From assembly GCF_014851395.1 (NCBI RefSeq), contig NW_024040596.1:6450155-6514154 (forward strand): a stretch of DNA of 64,000 nucleotides. The letters run 5' to 3'. The position numbers and the translations under genes were made by a program. Position 1 is the stretch's first letter, and each line of letters opens with the position of its first letter. Below, piece after piece: positions 10,278 through 22,700 of the stretch. This DNA is from Micropterus salmoides. Its lineage: Eukaryota > Chordata > Actinopteri > Centrarchiformes > Centrarchidae. The notes under the pieces are model-generated. The model was not told where the DNA came from. It made no database searches and was given only the letters and a program-made list of their open reading frames with translations.

Positions 10278-13200
10278 GTAAGTACTGCTCTTCCTGGTCT
10301 GTAGATATCTTGCATTACATTTTAATGAACTGACTTAGGAAAGGCAAGTGGTGGGATCCAATCAATTTCCTGTTTATAGTTCTCAAACCACTCCAGTGTG
10401 ACTTCTCATTATCTCTTATGTCCATCACAAATAAACCATAGAACTACGATGCTCCTTATAACTCTTGCCTGAGAATTGTCACATTTTTTTTTCTTTGGTA
10501 TCAAAGTAATCCAGTGACCGCTGTCTGTACATTCATGGCTACAATGCAAACATGAACTGCTAGAAGCATATTTGCCCTAGTTTTAATGGTCAGTTTACCA
10601 AAATGTAAAGAAATATAGGCAACAAAAACCCAAAACAGGCTCTTGTTGTAGCTCACAACTAACTGACTCAGTGGCAACATTAAAAGTCCTGTGTACATCC
10701 TCCAAAGTCCAGACATTAAACACAGAAATTTAAATAAAAATAACAAATAACAACAACAAAATGAACACGTTCATTTTAATGTTCAAGTCAAGGCCCATTG
10801 ACATAGCAGCTGTCTCAGTCCTGTACTTGGTAATAGAATATATCAACTTGCCCAATAGTTATTAATACTTACTCATCTACATTATGTTATTCTCATGGTT
10901 GATGATTATTCTCTTTTTTTTCTCATTCTTCTTTAAAGTTAGTAAACCCGTTGATTTACTTCATCCGAGCTCCATGCAAGAATCCAAAAGAAAAGCAAGA
11001 AGTCACCAATATTGCACCATCTCCTCCCTCAGATGACCTTCCCTCCCTCAGCTTCTCCCATTACTGTAAAGTTCCCTTTAAGCCCACCTCAAATTTACTT
11101 GAGAGTTTGTGGGGGGGAGTCCTCTGGGGTTTTTTTCTACATGTTTGCAGACATTTAAAAAGCGTCCCACAATGTATTTGTTTTTGTTATATTCAGATGA
11201 TGCATAAAGGTTACATTTTCTTTTCTCACACTGCCTTCAATATTCTCCCTTTCTCCCCCCTGAGGTTTGCTTTCAGTGGCTGATCAGGCACAGTCAGCCT
11301 TTATCTTGATTTACAAGCAGCACACACATTCACACCTTGAGGCACAGAAAAAAAAAAGAGAGAGAGAGAGTCTGTGTGTGACTACAGTCTGTTTTGCCCA
11401 GGTGACAGGTTGGCTTGTGACAGCAGTTACCGTCGTCTGTCACTCTGTGTGATAATACATTTCCTTTTCTCTCTCTCTCTCTCTTTGTGTCTCTCTGTCT
11501 GTCACCATGCGTTTGATCAGAGTTATGACAGTATGAGTCGGGAAATTCCCTTTGTGAGTCAGAAAATACAATTCCTCTAATAACGTCCCCTCTGACAGAT
11601 CACATCCTGTTAGTGGTGAACTGTGTGTCTGTGAGTGCATGCATGTGAGCACGCCGATATATCTGGAGAAATTCACAAATAGGGACATTATGACACGTCA
11701 GATTGCTTATATATTATCAAAAATAGTTCTTTCATCCTGAGAGAGACGCAGACGAGCGAGTAGAAAAATGTTTAGATTTTTTTGCTCTGCTACTTTTTCT
11801 GCAGTTACCACCTAAAAGACTGTGGACGTACATTTTGTGTATGAACAATTTTAGAAGAATTTTTGTATTGCATTGTTAATCATTTTCTCTTCATGGTGGA
11901 ACAACTTCTCCTGAAATGTGGTCATGAATTCCTATCAAAATAAAAAATAACTTAATTTGTTTAAATCTGCAGTGCGAAATATTTGTCTCCCTGTTCTGAC
12001 AGCTAGTGTCTTAAAACACATTTACTGATTCGCCAGTGGGGGAAGGTCACCACAGATTTAAAAACTCCGGTATACTGTACAGAGAGATTTACCTGGCAGT
12101 GACAGACCTAATCAGCATTGTGTGAACTCATTTGGCGAGGGCTTAAATGTAATGGACTTTGATTCATATGTAAAAGTAGGGCCTAGGGCTGGACAATTAA
12201 TTGAAACCGAAATTCAGAGCCTCTAACCGACGTAATTTTCCCATGTCTGTTATTTCGGTTCCTTATAAATATTTTCCCTACAGTGTGTGTTCATGTACTT
12301 TCCCCTTAAAAACATGCCATTACTACTCTGTGTGTAGTCACGTAACTGCCCTGTCCAATCCTGCTGAGCTTCCAGACTGGAGTCAGGCAGAGGTTAGCTG
12401 GCGCTAACCGCCTTCACCTTCTAGTAGTTGGCGAAACACCAGACATCCATTTTAGGGTCAGAAGTGAAGAAGTCCTTTGGATGAGGGACAAAACGTCTTC
12501 CAGTATCTTCAACCAAGTCCAGTTGCCCTTGACTTTAACCTTCGTTGGATGACATCCATTTTAGTGACGGACTGGCTGTGAAATACACTATACATTTACT
12601 GCCAGACTGACAACAAACTCGCTCGCTTTTTCCGTCACTTTGTGCCGCTCGCTCTCTCTTATTTGCTCCACCACTTACTCACTACGGACACACACTGCAC
12701 TCCTTAAAATACCTAACCCCTCTGCTATATACAACATATGTTGTATATTTGTTGCATATAGAAATATAATACAAATATGTGGAATTATGTAAGGGCAATT
12801 CATAATAAATGCATTGCAACAATAATACTGTGAATTGTCCCTTTTTAGTTTATAACTTGACTACCATCAATGAGAGTGGGTGTGTGAAGGCGCTGAGCCC
12901 CACCCTCATTGAAACGGCAACATGCCCGTAAATGACACTAAGGGCGTACTCGCCCTAGGCGCTGTACCGTGTCCGAGCACATTTAACCCCCAAACTCCAG
13001 TTCGTTTGACCAGTGTGATCACTTAGTGCCACTTGAAGAGGTGGGCTCAGACAGTCATGTTTGGGCACGGTAAAAGGCAACCGGGCCTATAGTGAGTACG
13101 CCATAAAAAGATAGCAGCGTATTTTTTTTTCTGTTCATTTGGCTTCAGTGCTGTGAAAAAACGCTTGTAACGCTGGGGAAAACCACGACTCTGTCTGTGT

Positions 13201-16200
13201 TTACCGCATCGCTGAAATCAAAAGGCCCTATAAAAGTTTAGCTTTAAATAATGACACCTGTCTGTGCATAAACATCATTTTAGTTTTCAGATTTTGTTTC
13301 TAAAGCATTTAAATAATATAATTTTTACATGAGTAGCAAAATTATTCGGCTTATCATAATTAGCCAGAATTTTGGATTGGTATTTAACACAGCCTCTTTT
13401 ATAAAATCTCTCCTCTCCATGTTCTTTCTTTACATTTCTCCCTGCACATACCCCCACCCCCCCTTACCTCCTCCCTGCCTCTTGCTGAATGAATGAGTCG
13501 GCCTCTGTCAGTCTCTCTGTCAGTGTCATTGATCAGACCCCTACAGCAGCAGTTACTTCCTGGAAAGACAAGCCATCCTCGGAGCAACAATACTTCTATT
13601 GATCCTCTCCCTGGCCGACTGGCCTTGATTCTAGCGGAGGGTGAAGCAGTCACTTATTGTCATGGGAACCGGAGAACTGGTGGTGCGGGGGGGTTGAGGG
13701 TGCACATGAGGGCTTGTATTGCTGATTTTCTAGATGGGAAGGCTGAAACGATACAAGCATAAAGCAGAATCTGGTGTAGTTTAAAAGCTTGATCGATGAC
13801 AAGAAATAAAAAAAAAAAAATGCCGAGCCGACTAACTGACCCCCACCTCTCTACAAATACAAAAGCAGGGACAGAAGCAGGATTTATGCAGAGTAAAGTG
13901 ACATGCAGCTGTACCCATAGTAACCTCTACACACCACATAAACATTCAGCTGTCTGCAAGAGCTATTGGTAATCAAGTAGCTCTTAATAATGAGCAAGTA
14001 AGAGCAGCAAGACGTTGGATGAACAATCACATAGCTGTAATTTACTGCTGAGTGAAACCTCTGAAGAAATGATGATTAAAGCCGTAGATCCCCCATCCCC
14101 AAAATGACGGCATTGATTGCATTAGTGTTTAATGGAGACGATGTTCTTTCCCTAACTTTACCCGGGTGCTTTGAGTGGCCTTAAAGGTCCAGTGTGTAAT
14201 ATTTAGGAGGAACGTTTGACAGAAATGCAATATAATATACATAAGAATACTGAACAAAACTATAAATGCAACACTTTTGTTTTTGCCTCCATTCATCATG
14301 AGCTGAACTCAAAGATCTAAGACTTTCTTTATGTACACAAAAGGCCTATTTCTCTCAAATATTGTTCACAAATCTGTCAAAATCTGTGTTAGTGAGCACT
14401 TCTCCTTTACCGAGATAATCCATCCACATCACAGGTGTGGCAAGGCAAGTTTATTTGTATAGCACATTTCAACAACAAGGTAATTCAGAGTGCTTTACAT
14501 CAAACATAAAAGCAACAGGGAAATATAAAAAAGTTTAAAAGCAACATAGGGAAATTGGGGAAAAAAACAAACACATTAAAACAGGACAGTAAACGTTACA
14601 GTGCAGTGTACAATCAGGGTTAAAAGAGTTAAATGGAAAATAAAAACAGGCTGAGGGGTTGAGCAAATAATTGAGTTACAATTATTTTGAAAAGAGAATA
14701 AACACAAAGTACACTTAATCTACTCTCTCTAGCTAGTCTGTACTCGGACCACAGCAATCTTTGGGTCCACTGAAACCCCATAAACCCTCGGACACTACAG
14801 AGAAGCCAAGATATGTCTGTCCGCAGGCCGCTTTGATCCAGTTAGACTCTGGACCCACCTGCGCGTTTACATGTGGACCGAGGTTCCTTCAAATCACTCA
14901 GGCCCGAGATTTAAGACCACTTCCTTCACTCTGTTCAATCTCACTCTCATTATCCACAGGTGTGGCATATCAAGATGCTTATCAGACAGCATGGGTATTG
15001 CACAGGTGTGCCTTCGGCTGGCCACAATAAAAAGGCCACTCCAAAATGTGCAGTTCCATCACACAGCACAACGCCACAGATGTCACAAGTTTTGAGGGAG
15101 CGTGCAATTGCCATGCTGACTGCAGGAATGTCCACCAGAGTTGTTGCCCGTGAACTAAATGTTCATTTCTCTACCATAAGCCGTCTCCAAAGGTGTTTCA
15201 GAGAATTTGGCGGTACATCAAACCGGCCTCACAACCGCAGACCACTTGTAGCATCTTCACCTCCAAGGTCGTCTGAGACCAGCCACCCGGACAGCTGCTG
15301 CAACAATCGGTTTGCATAACCAAAGAATTTCTGCGCAAACTGTCAGGAACCGTCTCAGGGAAGCTCATCTGCATGCTCGTCGTCCTCATCGGGTTCTCGA
15401 CCTGACTGCAACTTCACGCAGCCATTGAAGAGGAGTGGACCAACGTTCCACAGACCACAGTCAACAACCTGATCAACTCTATACGAAGGAAATATGTTGC
15501 TCTGTGTGATGCAAAATGGTGGACACACCAGATACTTACTTGCACCCCCCCGGACCCTCCCAATACAGTGAATCTGCACATTTTATTGTGGCCAGCCTAA
15601 GGCACACCTTGTACAATGCCCATGCTGTCTGATCAGCATCTTGAGGTGGATGGATTATCTCGGTGAAGGAGAAGCGCTCACTAACACAGATTTTGAGAGA
15701 TTTCTGAACAATATTTGAGAGAAATGGGCCTTTTGTGTACATAGAGAAAGTCTGCGTTTATAATTGTGTTCAGTTTATATTTTATTTACATAATGACCCG
15801 TTATGTTTTTATTACCTTAGAATGTGCCATTTCTGTACTACATACAACGCGGGTCCCCTTTACATGGAAGTCGCCATGTTGTGCCGCCATGTAGCCCAAA
15901 ACGGGCAAACTGCTCTACAAAGTGTGTTTTGTCGCTACGTTGTATACGTACAAAGAAGAACAACAAGTAACGTTAGTAGTAGTAGTTGACTGGTTTATTA
16001 GAAGTAAGAAAAGAAGAAAAATTTGGACAAATGGAGGCCCAAACATATTATTTAGCACAAGATTCGACAGAGCATGTTGGCCACCGTAGTTTCTCCTGCG
16101 TGCTTGGAAAGGGAGAGTGAGTGCTGACTGGTGGTGCTTTTCATTCTTTTTTTCCTTCTTAAATCTTTATTACAAAAACAGAAATAAATTCTGCATGGGA

Positions 16201-16748
16201 CATAAAGAAGTACACAGACTTTTTGATTTGTGCAAAATCACATTTTGCAAACATGTAATTTGTAATACGGGAGATCGTGGTCTGGTGGAGTCTAGACCGG
16301 CGGTGGAAATCCTCAGAGGCCTTGGAGAACTTGGAGAAACTTTTCCAGCACTGGATGGCGAGCCAACCCCGACTTGTAGCCAGGAGGTTGCAACCTTTTT
16401 CTCCTTAAGCCGGAGAACCTTTATCTATTACCTCCTTGGCCCAAAGGGGTCAGTTAGAACTTTGTGCACACTGACACTTGCTTTCTTGGGGAACTGTGAA
16501 CTTTACTTTAACATACCCGGGTCTACTTTATTTTGAGTGCACTCGCAATTGAACTGAACATTTATTTTGGTCGTTCACTGTTGTAATTCAACTTTTTGGC
16601 TTCAGCGAGCAAACCTATAATCTTCTGACGTGGCTCAATTCCAAACATCTAGATATCTCAAATTTTTATTAGTGTGTTAGTGTTGGGGGACGGGTGTGGC
16701 TGTGGGAGTCTTTTGCTTGCTTAGCTCCTTCTCTGTCCAGAAAAGGGG

Positions 16749-16789
<41 letters not shown>

Positions 16790-19700
16790 AAACATCAGTG
16801 AGCTAGCTAGGACGGGACAGTAGATAAATGATAACTGATATTTAGCAGGCATAAAAATGTTCACAGCTTTAACATGTAGCCTGGCTGTGTGTCACAGGTG
16901 TTTTGTTTTTTTTCCTGTACTCAGGAGGATCAAATAACATACACAGTATAATTTGTGTATATTTTGAATGGAATTGGTGGATTCATGTAAAGCATTTAAG
17001 TGTGTCTGTGTGTGGCTCGATACCTAGACTATGGTGGGTTATGTTCCTGTTTAAGTCACTGTTCTTGTTTGTTTTCAGAGGTAGATATGAATGACTCCTT
17101 CACGTACTTCTCCTTTCCTGTCTGGGCAAGCTGCCTCACGCATTCCTGAATTTCCATCATTCTTTAACAAAAACATGTACATGCAGCATGTTCAGCTGTT
17201 TCCTCTGGAAGAAGTGAGGAGGGAAATAAAAGTCACGCTTTGTGTTTATTTATTTATTTTATTAACCTGCCATAAAAACACTGGGATTTTCACCTGGGTC
17301 CCTTTACTGTGATTGGTGTTTGGGGGTCACTTAAGATAAACCCTCAGGGTACAAAAACTTGTCAGAGCATCTCTCTCTCTCTCTCCCTCTCTCAGCCAGT
17401 CTCTGATTGCACTCTATCACCGCTCCTCTCCCTCTTGTCGCCTCACTCTCACGCACACAGACACTATTTCAGTCACTGGTGCTACAGGACTGATGAAGAT
17501 CAACACAAAGAGCGTTTGTCTCTCACAACCACATCATCGGTCACTCTTTTTCTCTTTCTCCCAGCCCCCTCTCTGTCTCTCATTGGTCTCTTCCTTTAGT
17601 ATGTCTTTCTGTCTCTGTGGCTCTTTCCAGTCCACGAGCTATTCACGGCAGGCTACGGACTTTACTGCTGTAAAAGTACAGAGAAAGAATGCGTGAAAGT
17701 GTGTGTGTGTGTGTGCATGCCTTGTCAGTGTGCATGTCCCCCAACTCGAGTTTTAACAATGTATGGCTGTTTGGCTCGCACATGAATACTAGAAGAGGCC
17801 AACACACAGACACACACACAGAGTGGCGATGGGTTTCCTGGGAGCACGGTACAAAAAGTGCACAGAGGGCTCCCACATCTAGCTTGAAAAGCTACTTCAT
17901 ACAAAGGAGAAGCAGTGGACAAACACACACACAGACAGAGACAGTCTCTGAATAGCCTTACATGTATCAGAGCGTGTGCTTTTTTTTCCACTTCCTCGTT
18001 TAGTCTGCTTGACCTCAGTCAGCAAATCAGTCACTTGGTTAAATCATTTGACAGCTGCCTGTTAATGATGTAGCCAAGTTTGTGACAGTTTCTGTGGTAT
18101 TTTGTCATGTATATTGTCAAAGACGTAGATCACCTGACGACAAAGAGTTCATGACAGTCAGTTAGTGTGGATGGATGATATGTATTCTCTGAGAGACTGC
18201 AGCGCAGCGAGTCTGTTTGTCCATTTTGTCAGATTTAGTAAAATTCCTTCGCCAACGCCTCCAATATTCAGCGGTATGAGATGGTTTTTTTTAGTACTAG
18301 ATGTATGTGCTTTTAACAGTCCTATTCATTTTCTTATCATTCAGACGTGCTGGCAAAGAAAGGAAGGAGGGAGCACAGAGGGTATCAGAGTTGACTCGTT
18401 TGACAGCAGTAGATTGCCAGCAGACACACAAACACATCTGAGGACTAGAGGGCTGCAATGTCAACATGTCAACCATCATCGCCCGCTGCACGCACACACT
18501 CTTTACTCACTCAGGCTGGGCTGTTAAATGTGTGTCAACAGGGTAAAGTTGAGAGGTGGACCAAAGCAGTAACTGTGTGTGTGTGTGTTCTCCCATGGGA
18601 GCTCTGATGGAGTTACACACTCTCTCTTCTCTCCCCCCCACCTCTCTCGAAATCGCGGCAGGGTCAGGTGTGAGTTTCTGCTCCACTTGTGGTCCCACAG
18701 TTTATCCTCTCGCCCTTCCCACTCTCTCACGAAGCGATGCGATATTAACGATCTGTTTAATAAATGATCCCTCACCCGTTTCTCTCTCCCTCTTTTCCCT
18801 CCCGTCTGTCCCCGTCTCGTCTTTCTCACTGGCTGTGAAATGGAAATTCCTCCATTTTTGTTTAGCCACTATTCATCCCGTTATTATGACATTGTACCCT
18901 CTGACTCCAGTAAGGGTACAACAACAACACTGTGGTCATTCATTTCAGCATTAGTAGTATGCTTGCACATTAAACTGTGGTACATAGCGTAGGTACAATT
19001 TCCAGTTCATCTTCAATTCCTTTTCTAGAGAAGTGGCTCTGATATCTGGATGAAACTGAACCTGTTTACTGATTGCATGTGTTTGTGAAGTTCACGCAGC
19101 AGCGCTGAGCGCTTCCTGTCCAAAACCTTTGTAGTAAAGCACAGAAAACAGAACTTGTGCATTTGAAGTTACTTAACCACTTTAAAACACATGGTCACTG
19201 ATCTACACAAATTGAAACACCTTCCTGAACTCTACCTCTTTCTCTAAATGTTCCTCTTTCCATGTCTCTCCCTGATGCAAGCTTGACCACAGGCAGACGG
19301 TGGTTTCTATGTCAAAAGTTTTCAGTTCTTTATCATGCTTTGGGGTTTTTTTTTCCCACCGTCAAGTTGATCCTCAGTAGTAAACTTCTAAACTTCTGTA
19401 TGTTTCTTTCTAATCACATGACAGTTTTCATCAAATAACTGCCCCCACACATTACAGCCTTGATGATCTGCCTCTAGTAATTTAAAGGAAGCAAAAAGTG
19501 AAATTGTGAGAATGTAACCATGAATCTTCACTTCTCAGCTTTCACACTCCTGTATGTGAATGACATATTTATATTGTTTAATTAGTGACTTTTCTTTACG
19601 GACCCATTAAACCAGGTCACCAAATGTTGCGGTTTGCTTGAATGCGGCTGTTGACTGTGGGAACTGAGATCACATTTAAACAAGCTGATACAAGGTTAAT

Positions 19701-22700
19701 GGCTTTGAAAATCCATTGCAGCTCTACACATCTAAAATAAGCAAATGAAAAGATAATCCACAGTATTTTATTAGTTTTATTTTTTTGTCTATTAATATAC
19801 ACACACATTTTTCCTGTTTTATTTACTATGTGTGTCGCTTTTAGCCAAAGCGACTTACAGTTGCTATATAAGTCAGAGGTTGCACACGTCTGGAGCAACT
19901 AGTGTCTTGCTCAGGGACACAGTGGGGAATTGAACCCAGGTCTCTCACACCAAACGCAGGCATCTTATCCACTGCACCATCGCCACCCCAATAAAGTTAG
20001 ATTGAATTGAATTGAATTAATAATCAGGGGTAACGGGATCAGCTGTGTAAGTTAACTCATGACTGTGACGTTACAAGCCAAACTCAAAGCCTAACCAGGC
20101 GAAGAACAACAAACGCACGTGTATACATTTACAGCGGAGGACTGCGGCAAACTTTTGATAGCCGTCAACTAAAAAATCAATCATGATTTCAGTTAAAAGC
20201 CAAAGTTGCTGTTACTCTTACCATTTCTGTGGTCTGCTCTGTGGACTTGATGATAGACGGGTGCTTTCTGATCGGATGCCGGCGTGCTGTTGCAGTAGGG
20301 TAGACGGCATAAGTTTCGTTTTACGGTGGATGGACTATAACATTACAGAGTTGTTGTTTTCTTTTAGCTTGAAAAAATACTTTGTTATATACAAAGTATA
20401 CTTCTCCATCCCTCGCTATTTTCTCTCTCTTCCTCCACTTTGCAAACAGCGCCGTCATAATCACGTCGTGTTCACACAGCATAAGCGCGACAGTAATAAA
20501 TGTCTGTGTGAAACAGTGCGCTAAATACTTTATAAAATAAATATACTGGATTAAACGAAGCATCGACGCAAAGAATTTTTAATCAATTTAATTGATTAAT
20601 CGTTTCAGCCCTAATCCACAGATGTAAGTAGCACAAACTTTAGAGATGCAGTTTTGAAGGCTTTACATGTTTTGTTAAATGTTCATGCTGCCTACATTCT
20701 GTGTTTTTGTTTTTCATTTAGGTTAGGTTAGATTTTGTAACCTTCCTCCGTGGCTAGAAAGATGTCAGAGGACGTTACACGGTCACTGAACAAACCGTGT
20801 AGCGAAATAGATAAATGTACCACAATAGCCCACAGGCACGGATCAGCTTAATCCCTTATACATGTTCTTCCCCCTGTGGTTGGAAAGATATTAAATAAGG
20901 CTCAACATGGATGGATCACACATGGATTTTAACTCGGTGAAACGTTTCTGTAGCTATGTGAGCGTTTGAATAATTTAGTAATTTAGCTGTCTGTGGAGGG
21001 GAAAAGGGGATTTCTTTGTGCGATGAGTCCGGGCACCACGCTTCAATCTTCGGCCATAATAGGCACAGGATAGGGTTTAATCAGTTCCTCTCTCAATCGC
21101 TTGCCTTCACTGATGAGATGCGTCCCTTCCTTACTTTTTTGTTTTGTTTTTACAGTGAGGAACAAATTGTAATACCTTGTGTGTTTTCTGTTCTTCTCTG
21201 TAGAAGTCGGATCATGGCCAGGTGCTGCTGGATGCTGTCTTTAAGCACCTGGAGCTGACTGAGAGGGACTACTTTGGCCTGCACTTGGCTGATGACTCCT
21301 TAGATACGCCAGTCAGTATGATGTTTTTGATCTACAGGACTGTGTGTGTGTGTGTGTGTGAGAGTGAATAATAGGTGACAAGACGGTCCAGTCCATAAAA
21401 CACGTAGGCTGAAAGTTGTCTTAATCCATTGTGTAGGTGAATTGATTGACATTAACTTGAACAAAAGGTCAAACATGTGTTTGTGTGCCTACACGAGGTC
21501 TCTAGTGATCTCTGATCGGATGAAATAATAATATCTAGAAGGTACATTGTGTGCGTGACCAGTGGTGAATAACTGAGCTTGTCTATTCATGCTGTGTAAG
21601 CCATACGGTGTCTCTAAATATCTCTCAATCAATATTTTACAGCGCTGGCTCGACCCCAACAAGCCCATCAGGAAACAGTTAAAAAGTAAGTGAAAAATCA
21701 TCGTCAATCTCAACACCTCAACACCTGGAATCACGTGTACGGGCCATTTTCAGGAAACGGCAGAAAGTCGTGAAGTTAAGAGAGCTCACTCAAGTCCGCC
21801 TCCGTAGCTTGAATTTCCAGATTTAGCAGCAGTTTGAAGCAGTAGTCTGCAGTCCAGCCTCAGTGACCGTTAAAAATCCACACACCACCTCAAGCTAAAG
21901 TCTCCAGTCCACACTGAGTGTGATTTAAGATTCAGAATCTGCCTTGAGCAACGATTAAACTTCATTTCAACTCTATTTTTTCTTTTTTTTGATAATGAGT
22001 AATAGAATTTGTAACATGTTGAACAATTAAGAAGTAGCCCTAGTGAGAAATGCAGTTCTCCTCAAGCAATGATTGAACTGTGTTTCAACTCTGTTTTTAT
22101 GCTTTGTGACTGATTCATGGAGGAATATCCACGGGTTTTTGTGCTTTGCACAGTACATGGAGTTAGACTGATGCGTTTGTATGAATGTAGGCTTGCTTAT
22201 TTTACACTTTAAGTGGTTTATTTCACCAGTTTATATCCTTTAACAGAAATAGGTGCGTATATAATAAAACTGTGTCAGTATCAAACTGTGTCTCTTTGGC
22301 TTCACGTATTGGCCTCTCATTTTCTGAATTAAAACTTTCTTTTTTGAGCCGTTTTTTTTTTTTTTTAAGAAACTGCATTGCTTCATTTATATAGTATCTA
22401 CATTATCATAATAGAGATGGATATTTCACACATTCTCAGCTAAACTCAGCTTGATAAATACATAGGGCACAACTTAAATCGAGCAATCACAATAGGGTCA
22501 TTTGACTGTCTGACGTCCAGTCTTAAGGTATAAAAGCTGACAATGCATTTACAGATTATATCCACTCACAGATCTGCCATGTTGTGTCTTCTCTGTCTAA
22601 CTGTATAATTTATTCTAGGAGGGTCTCCCCATAACCTGAGCTTCAGAGTCAAATTCTTTGTGACAGACCCCAATAAACTTCAGGAAGAATACACGCGGTA

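Larger units (their letters stand above)
14250..15773 (+). mobile_element. Tc1 element copy A, internally deleted, split by a LINE fragment
   Basis: Ends CTGAACAAAACTATAAATGC and (reverse) CTGAACACAATTATAAACGC are Tc1 terminal repeats, with TA before the left end. The sub-terminal DNA is repeated inverted at both ends. Between them lies the transposase N-terminus (15080-15319), then a jump to the 3' end of the gene near 15418: the catalytic middle is missing. A LINE piece occupies 14441-14954. Confidence 0.8.
14184..16110. repeat. Older fish interspersed repeat, split by a Tc1 insertion
   Basis: The left part (14184-14249) begins TTAAAGGTCCAGTGTGTAA. The right part (about 15774-16110) contains gaagtcgccatgttgtgccg and ccaccgtagtttctcctgc. 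I recognise both as pieces of one common teleost repeat. The far end was not found, so the copy seems truncated. Confidence 0.55.
16111..20029. other. Intron 1, second part
   Basis: No exon recognised. Contains a TG repeat (16752-16787), CT-rich stretches near 17370 and 18630-18800, short GT/CA runs near 17697-17715 and 17810-17940, and a tRNA-like SINE (19836-19992). Confidence 0.5.

Noticed and set aside
18556..18954. 132-codon plus-strand frame, Ser/Leu/Pro-rich
   Set aside because: It arises from CT-rich intron DNA; no splice sites fit and no domain is recognised.
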